The notes under the pieces were generated by a model, which saw nothing but the letters and a program-made list of their open reading frames with translations, ran no database searches and was not told where the DNA came from. From assembly GCF_016481275.1 (NCBI RefSeq), contig NZ_JAEMNW010000001.1, positions 992,001 through 1,056,000 of the forward strand: a DNA stretch of 64,000 nucleotides, in the 5' to 3' direction. This DNA comes from Antrihabitans auranticaus (GTDB lineage: Bacteria; Actinomycetota; Actinomycetes; Mycobacteriales; Mycobacteriaceae). The position numbers were made by a program, and so were the translations under genes. The number at the start of each line of letters is the position of its first letter. The stretch's first letter is position 1. Shown here one piece after another: positions 8,502 to 16,622 of this stretch.

Positions 8502-8888
8502 TCAGCCAGCGTGCGCGGCGTCGTACGCATCCTGTACTGACCGTGAGATCCGTCCTCGCTCGGACACCTCATGCCCGTTCTTCTTCGCCCACTCTCTGAT
8601 GTTGGCCAGCTCTTCTTTGGAACGACCCGACCCAGATGCTTTAGGTGACGAGACTGAAGCGGTCGATGCTGCCTTGCGTGGTCGACCGCGTGTCCCGGTA
8701 ACTTTCGCAGCGGCGGCTACCCACTTGGACAAATCTTTCCTGAACTTCTCTGCGTTTTCGGGGCGCAGATCGATCCGGTAGGTTGTTCCTTCGAAGCCGA
8801 ACTCAATCGCCTCGGCCAGGCCTTCTTGAATCTCCTTGCCGTCGAAGTCGTCGGTAACCTCGATGACCTGTTTGACTATGCGCGCCAT
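8502..8888 (-). CDS. lsr2: Phage-encoded Lsr2-like nucleoid protein
   Basis: A 128-residue protein with the typical Lsr2 layout. The N-terminal dimerisation domain includes the TTYRIDLRPENAEKFR region. A linker rich in Ala, Ser, Gly and Arg, including RGRPRK, follows. The C-terminal DNA-binding domain has IREWAKKNGHEVSERGRIS, where the R-G-R loop enters AT-rich minor grooves. Lsr2 bridges and silences AT-rich DNA in actinobacteria. In a prophage lower in G+C than its host, a private copy could compact the phage genome or interfere with host silencing. It starts the leftward block from its own promoter. Confidence 0.93.
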   Translation of the reverse strand: MARIVKQVIEVTDDFDGKEIQEGLAEAIEFGFEGTTYRIDLRPENAEKFRKDLSKWVAAAAKVTGTRGRPRKAASTASVSSPKASGSGRSKEELANIREWAKKNGHEVSERGRISRSVQDAYDAAHAG

Positions 8889-9020
8889 GATAAGAATTCC
8901 TTTGACTGGAGGTTGCTTAGCCGATAGTACACATAGGCAACGTATAAGGCCGCGTATGAGGCTGAAGACTGCAAACTAGGAAAGTATCCATGTGGAGCCC
9001 TTGCACGCAGCGAGACGTGT

Positions 9021-9224
9021 CTAGGCGATGTCTGAGCGGACAATCTGGACTAGTTCTTCATACCGAGCGATGATGCCGCCTATCTCGTCGTCGCTTAAGA
9101 ACCCTGACCGTCTCCACTCCGCGACGTGATCCTCAGTGAGATCAATGTGTTCGCGAAGGATGGCAGCAGCGAAGACATCTGCGAAGTGGCTATCTTCATC
9201 GACGCCGTTTCGCAGGAACTCCAT
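9021..9224 (-). CDS. Small hypothetical protein next to the holin
   Basis: A 67-residue acidic soluble protein, last in the leftward lysis group. Its start lies three bases after the holin-like gene stop. No recognised domain. The 130 bases from 8889 to 9020 hold the lsr2 promoter region and no gene. Confidence 0.55.
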   Translation of the reverse strand: MEFLRNGVDEDSHFADVFAAAILREHIDLTEDHVAEWRRSGFLSDDEIGGIIARYEELVQIVRSDIA

Positions 9225-9227
9225 GGC

Positions 9228-9425
9228 TTAGCCTTCTTGAGTGAAGAGCTTCTTGATCGTGACTAGAGAGAGGTTAACCACCGGGAGTAAAGGCCCGAAC
9301 AAGTCTTCGTTCTGTGCTACCCATGAGATCAGCGCGCTCAGCACACTCGAGATCACGAGATAGAGCAGTGCTCGTAGGATGTCATGCCATTGCTGTTTGG
9401 TGAGCTTTGTGAGTTTTAGTTCCAT
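9228..9425 (-). CDS. Probable holin
   Basis: A 65-residue protein with a basic N-terminus, one clear membrane helix (about residues 15-37), a second hydrophobic stretch (about 42-58) and a short charged tail. Size, topology and position directly after the endolysin gene fit a phage holin, which makes membrane lesions that release endolysin. Holins share little sequence, so the call rests on topology and context. Confidence 0.7.
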   Translation of the reverse strand: MELKLTKLTKQQWHDILRALLYLVISSVLSALISWVAQNEDLFGPLLPVVNLSLVTIKKLFTQEG

Positions 9426-9433
9426 ATGCCTCC

Positions 9434-10126
9434 TTACTTTTTCCTTCGATATACTGGCTGGCCGAGTACTGTGCCGACTTCTTCAAATTGATCTGCGCCA
9501 GCCGCTTTGAGCTGAGCCTCAAGCTGCTTGATCCTTGCCTGCAATTCGTCGTAGGCACCCGCACGAAGCCGAAAGCTCTTGCTTTCCTGGTAGTTCAGCA
9601 TGTTCTGAAGTACCTGAGTCTTTGGGTTTCCGATATTATTCATGAAGACCTGGTTAACCTCAGGCTGTACGTTCATCGCCAATACTGTTGCGAGCGCGAC
9701 GAATTCTCGATCTGCTATGTCATTCATGTCTTGTCCTTTCAGTCTTAAATATCCCAGGAAGCCTTGCGAGAACATGTGATTGATGCTCACGACGCGGCTT
9801 CCGCCGTAGTTCTGATTCAAAATGCCACCCTTGTACTTGATGCCGATGTGCCCTTCCGGACCAGTCCAGTTGCCTTCATCGTCTGTCCAGACGGCAACGT
9901 CGCCATCCTGGCTCTGCGCGACTGGAACTCGTTCAAATAGCGCGAGCACCTGCGGATTGAAGTAATAGTCCCGAGCGTGACCCCACACCGCTGTCTTGAT
10001 ACCAAGAACTTCCTCCATGTAGAGACGCACATAGCTGACACACTCACCGACGTACGTTCCAGTTCCAGGATTGCCGTATGACCTTCCGAGCGTGTTGTTC
10101 TTAAACTGCTCGAGGCTGATGGTCAT
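9434..10126 (-). CDS. Endolysin with N-terminal CHAP domain
   Basis: A 230-residue protein. Cys29 in GECVSYVRLY and His93 in GPEGHIGI, preceded by GDVAVW, form the Cys-His pair of a CHAP amidase/endopeptidase, which cleaves peptidoglycan peptides or the amide bond. The C-terminal third has a short coiled-coil stretch rather than a recognisable LysM or LGFP wall-binding domain. There is no signal peptide, so export depends on the adjacent holin. For a phage of mycolate-containing bacteria a separate mycolyl esterase (LysB) might be expected; I do not see one here. Confidence 0.85.
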   Translation of the reverse strand: MTISLEQFKNNTLGRSYGNPGTGTYVGECVSYVRLYMEEVLGIKTAVWGHARDYYFNPQVLALFERVPVAQSQDGDVAVWTDDEGNWTGPEGHIGIKYKGGILNQNYGGSRVVSINHMFSQGFLGYLRLKGQDMNDIADREFVALATVLAMNVQPEVNQVFMNNIGNPKTQVLQNMLNYQESKSFRLRAGAYDELQARIKQLEAQLKAAGADQFEEVGTVLGQPVYRRKK

Positions 10127-10128
10127 GA

Positions 10129-10500
10129 CTAAGCGTTCCCCTGGTAGTGAGACAGTCGCTCAGTAAGAACGAGCACCTGACCCTTAAGTTCTGCTCCCTC
10201 AAGCTCTTTGCTGTGCAGCGCTGTTGACAGCGTGTCGATCTTTGCGTTCAGATGCTTGCGCTCCTCAGCCCACTGCTTGCGTTCATCTCGCTGCTCGGTC
10301 TTGAGTCCCTGGATCTCCTGCGTGTATCGCTCATCCAAGGTTTTGATCTGGTCGTTGACGGTGTTGTAGAACGTCTTGAGGTGTGCGTCAGCGGCATTGG
10401 ATACGTCTTTTCGAAACAAGCGACGCTGAACGAGGATCGTCGGGATCACTCCGGCCAGCAGTCCACTGACCGCGCTGACAATCGGAACGACGTAATCCAT
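10129..10500 (-). CDS. Membrane-anchored coiled-coil protein of the lysis group
   Basis: A 123-residue protein with one N-terminal membrane helix (about residues 4-24) and a long charged coiled coil to the C-terminus. Its ATG overlaps the upstream stop as TAATG. The position between tail and endolysin genes suggests a second holin or a lysis regulator. Confidence 0.65.
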   Translation of the reverse strand: MDYVVPIVSAVSGLLAGVIPTILVQRRLFRKDVSNAADAHLKTFYNTVNDQIKTLDERYTQEIQGLKTEQRDERKQWAEERKHLNAKIDTLSTALHSKELEGAELKGQVLVLTERLSHYQGNA

Positions 10501-11552
10501 TACGCCTTGTACTCCGTGATGACCAGTGACGACTTCGCAATCGCGCCATAGCGGCGAGCAGCGCCAGAACCGTTGAAAGTAACTGTGTTACCCGAACCAG
10601 CTCCAGCTCGTACCTTGAAGGTTGTCGTACCAGTTGTGCCAGCCACCATCGAGTGCCTGACGCTAAAGACCACGGGACCGTTCGCACTTGCTTGGAAGAC
10701 TCCGTTCGCCGCAAGGGCATTCGCCGTTGTGTCCTGGAAGATTGCAGCCTGAAGGTTCTCTGCTGCAGCACACGACAGCATGATCGTGGCGTCAATCTGA
10801 AGGATGTTCGTCGTCGACTTCGGGGTGATGGCACAGGTCATGTACTCAACACCCTCAGTGTTCTGAGGGATCGTGTCATCTACTGGAAAGACGGTTGTTC
10901 CTGTTGCCACTGAAGAGAAGGTTGCGGCAGCTCGCTGTACGAGAAAGCCTGTAGCGGCTTTGTCCGATGTGACAGTGCTGCTGCCCATCTCGCCTGTGGT
11001 GAGGGCACCAGGCGCGAGCTTGACGCCCAAGTAGATCGGCGTACGTGCATCAGTGATGTTGGCGTTCGTGACAGTGGTTGCAAGCGCGGCTATTTGGGCC
11101 GTCGCTAGCTTTTCCCAAGCAATGCCTGCACCGACCGACCCTTGGATCGCGGCGTCATTGGCGGCAACTGGCGAACCGGCTGGTGTTCCGGCCACGACTT
11201 TGAATTTGAGCGAGCCCGGTGAGTTGTTCGAGACAAGCGATGTGACTGTTGGATCGCACCAAGCAACGATGGTATCGATACGTGGGTTGGTCGGATCGGC
11301 TGCTGAAATAGCAACGTTGACTGCTGCGGTGTTCCAGCACCAGAAGCTGTACAGCTGAGATGGAAGCTCAAGTTGCGCGTTGCCCGCCGCCACGTCGACC
11401 GACATGTTGGCACCAGCGCCACGCTGGGTTACCTGCAGGCTGGTCGAGTTAATGAACGTCGCTACACCCGGCTGGACTATATGGTTCAGAAACTTAGAAT
11501 GTCCTTCGACATCCGTTTGTGAACTATCAAGTGCTGCGGTGTGTGTTGTAAT
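10500..11552 (-). CDS. Putative minor tail or fibre protein with an ATT start codon
   Basis: A 350-residue Ala/Thr/Ser-rich, beta-rich protein at the end of the tail module, likely exposed on the virion. The first ATG is at 11405. The frame, however, is open 49 codons further up to an ATT at 11552, with no ATG, GTG or TTG between. That ATT sits 7 bases after an AGAGGA ribosome binding site, and the added N-terminus reads as ordinary protein (THTAALDSSQTDVEGHSKFL). A stop codon lies four codons above, so ATT is the best start. Confidence 0.75.
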   Translation of the reverse strand: MTTHTAALDSSQTDVEGHSKFLNHIVQPGVATFINSTSLQVTQRGAGANMSVDVAAGNAQLELPSQLYSFWCWNTAAVNVAISAADPTNPRIDTIVAWCDPTVTSLVSNNSPGSLKFKVVAGTPAGSPVAANDAAIQGSVGAGIAWEKLATAQIAALATTVTNANITDARTPIYLGVKLAPGALTTGEMGSSTVTSDKAATGFLVQRAAATFSSVATGTTVFPVDDTIPQNTEGVEYMTCAITPKSTTNILQIDATIMLSCAAAENLQAAIFQDTTANALAANGVFQASANGPVVFSVRHSMVAGTTGTTTFKVRAGAGSGNTVTFNGSGAARRYGAIAKSSLVITEYKA

Positions 11553-11564
11553 GGTGAGGTCCTC

Positions 11565-11774
11565 TTATAAACCCAATATATCATTCGATATTGAATTTGT
11601 CTCTGCTTGTTTTTGCAATTCAGCAAATTCATTCGGTGATACTTTCAGTTCGGTCTCATGCACTACTGGATCACCATCACTCATGATCCTCAGACTCATG
11701 CCTGGCGCACTGCTCATAAGTATCTGCTCGCCTGATTCCGTTACAACTGCTTTGTACTGCAAATCTTCTTCCAT
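11565..11774 (-). CDS. Small hypothetical protein in the tail module
   Basis: A 69-residue acidic protein without membrane segments, between two tail-associated genes in the same direction. A GGAGGAAC ribosome binding site precedes the ATG. Possibly a minor virion component or chaperone; no family recognised. Confidence 0.6.
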   Translation of the reverse strand: MEEDLQYKAVVTESGEQILMSSAPGMSLRIMSDGDPVVHETELKVSPNEFAELQKQAETNSISNDILGL

Positions 11775-11781
11775 GTTCCTC

Positions 11782-12297
11782 CTAGAGCGGCTTTAGTGCT
11801 GGCCGCGGTATAAGCGCATTACCATTGATGTAGTAAGTGTGGGATGAGCTGTCGTTGTTGGTGATCTGTATATACACGGTGCGTTGTCCGTTCTCGGGAC
11901 TGAGGCCTGAACTGGCGTAGTCGTGCCAGAACGTCGGCGTGAGCAGTCGTTGACCCGACGTGAGCAACGCGCCGCCAGGGTATAGGTGGTCTTCGTCTGC
12001 CGCGTCGATATACACGCTGTACAGGAAGTCCAACAGTGTGTATCGATTGATCGCATCGAGTCCAGCAAAGGTAAAGGGAAGATCGTCGTCCATGAAGACG
12101 ACCGAGAAGCGTGTTGTCGCGCCTGCTGCGATGACAGTTCCTCCAAACGTAAACCCGCCACTAAAGACTGCGTAGTTGAGTGATCCGTTTCCAATCGGCT
12201 GTGGCGCAGTCTTCAGTTCCGTCAAGCGTCTATCGAGATCGTTCATCTTATTGATGAGCGCGTTGTAGATTCCGTTCTCAGCATTGTTTACACCCAT
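11782..12297 (-). CDS. Putative tail-tip or fibre protein
   Basis: A 171-residue protein with a short N-terminal coiled coil (residues about 10-30) followed by a beta-rich, jelly-roll-like domain, a common build for trimeric receptor-binding tips. Its ATG overlaps the end of the Gp37-like gene. The assignment comes from position and composition. Confidence 0.55.
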   Translation of the reverse strand: MGVNNAENGIYNALINKMNDLDRRLTELKTAPQPIGNGSLNYAVFSGGFTFGGTVIAAGATTRFSVVFMDDDLPFTFAGLDAINRYTLLDFLYSVYIDAADEDHLYPGGALLTSGQRLLTPTFWHDYASSGLSPENGQRTVYIQITNNDSSSHTYYINGNALIPRPALKPL

Positions 12298-13400
12298 CAG
12301 ACGATGCTCACTTCCGGCGTCACCGTCTCTTCATCCGTTTCGTCCGCTATATCGAGCGAAATCTTTTCGACGCGAACCATACCGTTGAGGTAGCTAAGAA
12401 ACGGATGATTGTTGACTTTTAGCATCACTCGATCGCCAACCCCGTAATCGGTGATGAATGGTGGTTGGCCGCTATCTACCGAGAAAGAAGGAATCTTGAT
12501 CGGCTGAGCACTTCTTTCCAGTTCAGCCTCCGAACCATCGGTAAGACCGCCGTCACTGTTATCCGTCGCGTTCGAGTTGTAAATGTCCTGCCTGAGCTGG
12601 TAATCGCTCTGTGAGATAGGGTCCTCTGCGTAATATTCGGCCTGCGTACCATCCGCCGCACCCTGCCCAAGTCCGATCACTTCGTTCGTCAGATCAGTTG
12701 CATCAATCGGGGCGCTCAGTTTTGTGATGTTCTTCGGGTATTCGAATACTATGTCCGGTCGATCAGATCCCATGTAAGCGGAAGTATTAAAAGTCTTGTC
12801 GTGAGTAAACCAAATATCGATTGGATCGGTCTGCAGGTTTGTCATGTCCTGCAAGGCATTCATGATGATGGTGCGCTTGTATTGCTTGTCTCGCAGCGCC
12901 GTAGAGCCGCCGGTCTCCCCTCTCGTAACTCCAAAGTCGCCGTTCGTTAACGCCTGACTTTGGTCGATCAACGCCCACGCTAGATCGGTGCGACTTTTCG
13001 CAGTGCCATTTTCAGCCGTATAGACCTCCGAGACAAACCCTGCTGTCGTTGTGCCCGTGCGTCGCTTACTAAATAGCCAGAGGAATCCCATCGCTCGACA
13101 TTCGATTGCGTTCTTCTCTGGATTGAGCGATGCCTCTGCATGGACGAGCTGCCCACCAACGAGATACTTGCCCAGACGACGGACACGTACCTCAGTGCTT
13201 CCAGGTATAAGGGCACGGGAAGGTAGAATCTTGTTCTTGACGCAATACGCTTCGAATGCGTCTAGGTCCAGGTCGAACAAGATATGTTCTGGCTGATTGC
13301 GGCTCATCACGACATGGCGATTAAAGGCAATGCCAGTAAGGTCAGCGATCAAAACACCTGTCTTGCTCCAAAGTTCAAAGCTGTACTTAGACGACGCCAC
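12297..13400 (-). CDS. Siphovirus Gp37-like tail protein
   Basis: A 367-residue protein resembling the Siphovirus ReqiPepy6 Gp37-like family of baseplate or tail-tip hub proteins. Indications are an N-terminal FELWSKTG... beta domain, a DLDAFEAYC region, and the position between a Dit-like protein and fibre genes. I prefer the GTG at 13400, which follows the upstream stop and a GGGG ribosome binding site, over the ATG at 13424, which has none and overlaps the previous gene. Confidence 0.75.
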   Translation of the reverse strand: MASSKYSFELWSKTGVLIADLTGIAFNRHVVMSRNQPEHILFDLDLDAFEAYCVKNKILPSRALIPGSTEVRVRRLGKYLVGGQLVHAEASLNPEKNAIECRAMGFLWLFSKRRTGTTTAGFVSEVYTAENGTAKSRTDLAWALIDQSQALTNGDFGVTRGETGGSTALRDKQYKRTIIMNALQDMTNLQTDPIDIWFTHDKTFNTSAYMGSDRPDIVFEYPKNITKLSAPIDATDLTNEVIGLGQGAADGTQAEYYAEDPISQSDYQLRQDIYNSNATDNSDGGLTDGSEAELERSAQPIKIPSFSVDSGQPPFITDYGVGDRVMLKVNNHPFLSYLNGMVRVEKISLDIADETDEETVTPEVSIV

Positions 13401-13401
13401 G

Positions 13402-14262
13402 TTAAATCCCCAAGTACGCCGCATTAAACGACAACGTAGCGAAGCCGTCGTCGCTCGGGCTATCAGTGGTGATCGAGATGCTGTTGTCGCCCGGTGCGAT
13501 CCCCCACCAGTCGGAAGTGATTGTCTTTGAACCGATTAGCGACGCTGAATCGTTCAGCGTGATCAGCAGCTCATTCATGTCAATTACGGCGGTGTCTCCA
13601 GAGGCCAACGTGTACTCCAGTTGGATGAACTTCCCGGTCGTATCGTTGGTGATGATCGGGTTAGTCAACAACCCAGTGAGCGTGATGAGTGGCAGAGACT
13701 CTTCTGTGCCGTCATTGGTGACAGTGATCGTTCCGCCGCTGGATGGCGCAGAGTCGTAGGGCAGGACCATTGGGACGACGTATCCGCCGCCGCTTGGCCG
13801 AGATATGTTGCCCGAGTTGACAGTTGTGGCTCCATAGATGAACGAGTCGCCCACCAATGCGGTGACCATGAACTCACAGCTCGCTGGTGTATAGAGATCC
13901 ATGATTGGTTTATCGAAGTAAGCATCTACGTAGTAGCTGCGGCCAGCGAGGGTTGTGAACGAAAGCCGGGTAGGAGTTGGATACCCGTTCTCGTCCTTCG
14001 TCACCGCCAATGCGTTGATCAGAGCTTGGCGCTTATCCTCAAAGTCAGCAGCGCTCGTCCCAATGACTTTGCCTCGCAACTTGATCAGACGTTCACCATA
14101 GAAGATGCTCGACACTGTCACGCCGTGTCTTCCCGGACGAGAGTAGCTACCGGTGCGATGGTTTGGGCCATCAAGACCTTCGATCGGAGTCTGTAGAAGA
14201 TAGCCATTGGCCGGAGCCATGTCGACGATCAATTCGAGGGTGTCAATTGAGAAGTCCTGCAT
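13402..14262 (-). CDS. Distal tail (Dit-like) protein
   Basis: A 286-residue protein that follows the tape measure, the usual position of the distal tail protein joining tube and tip. The N-terminal half (PIEGLDGPNHRTGSYSRPGR... FYGERLIKLRGKV) resembles the phage tail component family that includes Dit/gp19.1. The C-terminal half is a beta-rich, galectin-like extension. The ATG at 14262 overlaps the tape-measure stop (TGATG); the longer frame starting at 14310 is less likely. Confidence 0.75.
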   Translation of the reverse strand: MQDFSIDTLELIVDMAPANGYLLQTPIEGLDGPNHRTGSYSRPGRHGVTVSSIFYGERLIKLRGKVIGTSAADFEDKRQALINALAVTKDENGYPTPTRLSFTTLAGRSYYVDAYFDKPIMDLYTPASCEFMVTALVGDSFIYGATTVNSGNISRPSGGGYVVPMVLPYDSAPSSGGTITVTNDGTEESLPLITLTGLLTNPIITNDTTGKFIQLEYTLASGDTAVIDMNELLITLNDSASLIGSKTITSDWWGIAPGDNSISITTDSPSDDGFATLSFNAAYLGI

Positions 14263-16070
14263 CAGACGGTCCTCAGCCTGTAGCCAAGCTCGGCTATTCC
14301 ACGCTCCCAATCGACCCGGCTGTAGTTGTTGATGGTAATTGGGAAGCTTGCACCCCCCTTCTGTCTCGCGATGGCTTGAGCGGTCTCTGATGCGGTCTTA
14401 ACCTGTGTTCCACGTGGCAGATTGGCAATCTCTGGGCCATCCTCACCGAGGATCGTCCAACCCCCGGCCGCATAATTCGTACCGTGCGCATGACCTGGAA
14501 GCTTTATTCCTGCACTGCCCGCTGACAGTGGATTGTTCGATCCGTTCGCTGCTCCAGGTTTGATGGCCGACTGTTTGTTCACCACGTCCTGCATTGTGTT
14601 TGCAAGGTTTCTGAAGCCAGACGCCGAGTCGTTTGCTGAGTCGCGCATCTCTCGCGCAGCTTGCTTAACCGCCTCTTTCCGAGCGATGACATCATCTTGT
14701 TTCTGTTTCACCTCTTGGGTTTTCGCTGCTACGTTGGCAGTGGCATTGCCGAGATCATCCTGGGCTCGCTTCAGGTCGTAGGTAGCCTGTTTCGCTTCGA
14801 GTGAGCCAGGTCCGAACTGTCGGATCGTTTCGGTCAAGTTCCTTTGCGCTTGTTCAACACGAAGACTCGCGCCTTCTTGATCGAGCAGTGCACCGCGTAG
14901 TGCGTCCTGGGCAACCTTTGCGGTTCGGTTGGCATTGGTCAGGGCATCTTGCGCAAGCCGATGGCGTTCGATGGCGCTCTGCGCTCCACCACTCTGACTA
15001 CTGAACGCACCGAGGCCGATGGCAGCGCCTGCTAGTGCCGCCACGATTCCGAATACTCCTCCAGTCAGGAGCGTGGCTGCCCCAGCAGAGACGCCGAGAA
15101 TTCCGGCTAGCGCGCCGACTGCTGGAGTCACAACAGCAATGGCCGCACCGATTGCGCCGACTACTGTGACAAGCCCAAGGAACACTGTGATACCGACTGC
15201 TATGGCCGCGGTGAGACGTTGATGGCTACCGATCCAGTCAGCAGTCTTGCTGATGATTGGGGTGATACCCCTAAGAAGCGGCGTGAACGCCCCTTGAAGT
15301 GCAGATCCAATCTTCTGCCTGAGGGTAAGCGTTGCCGCGCCAGCCTTTGCCTGCTCCCCCGAAAACTGACTCGCGAGGCGAGCTGCGTCGCCTACCTGTG
15401 GATTGGTCTCCTTCAAGATGCCGTTATAGAGCGCCATACGAACCCCCGCATCTGAAGTGGCGCGCATAACGTCTTGTTGGGAGAATCCAGCCTCCTGGAG
15501 GATGACCGATAGGTTCTTAGTGACTCCGGCGTTGTCTACGAGTATCGAGTTGCCGTTCTTGATGCCTTCGGTCGCTGACGCCACTGCTTGACCGAAGCCG
15601 AGAGCCGACTGCCGACCGAAAGCCGCACTATCTTTGAATCGACCCATCAAGGTGATCGCCTGGTCAAGACTGAAGTTGGAGGCGAGCAGGTTCTTTAGTC
15701 CGGTAGCGGCCTCAGTAACCGACATGAGTCCGTCTTTTGCAAGATCTTGAGCCGCACGCTTCGCTCGAGTTTGATCTACCCCGAAAGCCCGTGCGACGCT
15801 GTTTAATCCGGTCAATGCACTGGTAAGGCCACTCGCCGCATCGATCGATACGTCCATCTGGCGGGCGGTCGCACCAAGAGCTAGTCCAGCACCAGTGGTG
15901 ATCGCAGCTATAGGTGCCCAGTTCTCCCGAAGGCGTTGCACCACACCACTGTTCTGGTTTGAGGAGTCGGTGACGCCATCAAGCGCATCGCGCACCCGCT
16001 TCAATACACCGGACGCTTCGTCCTTCGCCGAGATTGTGAGAGTAAGACTGCTGTTGCCTAATATCGCCAT
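14262..16070 (-). CDS. Tape measure protein
   Basis: A 602-residue protein after the two tail-chaperone frames. It has a helical N-terminal part, a central hydrophobic block of membrane-like segments (about residues 285-365) rich in Ala, Gly and Val, and a long C-terminal coiled coil. This is typical of tape measure proteins, which set tail length and help DNA entry. About 600 residues would predict a tail of roughly 90 nm by the usual 1.5 Å per residue, short for a siphovirus. Confidence 0.9.
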   Translation of the reverse strand: MAILGNSSLTLTISAKDEASGVLKRVRDALDGVTDSSNQNSGVVQRLRENWAPIAAITTGAGLALGATARQMDVSIDAASGLTSALTGLNSVARAFGVDQTRAKRAAQDLAKDGLMSVTEAATGLKNLLASNFSLDQAITLMGRFKDSAAFGRQSALGFGQAVASATEGIKNGNSILVDNAGVTKNLSVILQEAGFSQQDVMRATSDAGVRMALYNGILKETNPQVGDAARLASQFSGEQAKAGAATLTLRQKIGSALQGAFTPLLRGITPIISKTADWIGSHQRLTAAIAVGITVFLGLVTVVGAIGAAIAVVTPAVGALAGILGVSAGAATLLTGGVFGIVAALAGAAIGLGAFSSQSGGAQSAIERHRLAQDALTNANRTAKVAQDALRGALLDQEGASLRVEQAQRNLTETIRQFGPGSLEAKQATYDLKRAQDDLGNATANVAAKTQEVKQKQDDVIARKEAVKQAAREMRDSANDSASGFRNLANTMQDVVNKQSAIKPGAANGSNNPLSAGSAGIKLPGHAHGTNYAAGGWTILGEDGPEIANLPRGTQVKTASETAQAIARQKGGASFPITINNYSRVDWERGIAELGYRLRTV

Positions 16071-16073
16071 GAA

Positions 16074-16612
16074 CTATGAAGCCTTTGATGAACGCATTCG
16101 GCGCTCTATGTTTATATATTCTAGGTCAGCGAGGATTACGTCAAGTGGCGTAGCGCAGAACTCCGAATAACTCGCCTTCATTTCCCGCCGCCAAAGGAAG
16201 AAGAGATAATCCCAAGGAAGTTGGGTATCAGACTCACGGCCATCGATCGCCGCGGATATTGCCAGGACTATTCTTTTTTTGCGTCGCCCGACACCGCCTG
16301 GGCCGTGATCGTTAGATTGATCTTATCTGCAAGTACGTTTGAAATCGACTGAAGGTCATTGAAATCCATAAGCGATACGTTCTCGGGAGTTATCGGTGAG
16401 GGTACTCCGTTTACGTCGGTGTACGACCATTCATCGATCAGCTCTGAAAGTAGACGATAGGTGGCAGCTTCCGCCTCGTCCGCGCTTGCGTTATGAATCG
16501 CGAATGCCTGTGGTGCACTCACGCGTACGTTGAGTACCGCATACGATGGGCTTTCAGGTGTATCTGAAGGCAAGATGTACTTCTTTAGTTCTTTGGCTCC
16601 TAACACTGGCAT
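16074..16612 (-). CDS. Tail assembly chaperone, frameshifted (GT-like) product
   Basis: If ribosomes slip back one base on the A7 tract (16280-16274), the frame stays open for 66 more codons to a TAG at 16076-16074, just before the tape measure ATG. The extension contains SDTQLPWDYLFFLWRREMKA, which is protein-like. The fusion is about 179 residues. Programmed -1 slippage at this place is conserved in long-tailed phages, where gpG and gpGT coat the tape measure during tube assembly. The stretch 16071-16267 has no other explanation. Confidence 0.85.
16268..16612 (-). CDS. Tail assembly chaperone, short (G-like) product
   Basis: A 114-residue soluble protein between major tail protein and tape measure, the position of lambda gpG. 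It ends in GCA-AAA-AAA-GAA-TAG: the run of seven A residues just before the stop is a slippery site for -1 frameshifting to the longer product annotated separately. Confidence 0.8.
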   Translation of the reverse strand: MPVLGAKELKKYILPSDTPESPSYAVLNVRVSAPQAFAIHNASADEAEAATYRLLSELIDEWSYTDVNGVPSPITPENVSLMDFNDLQSISNVLADKINLTITAQAVSGDAKKE

Positions 16613-16622
16613 ATAGCGTCTC

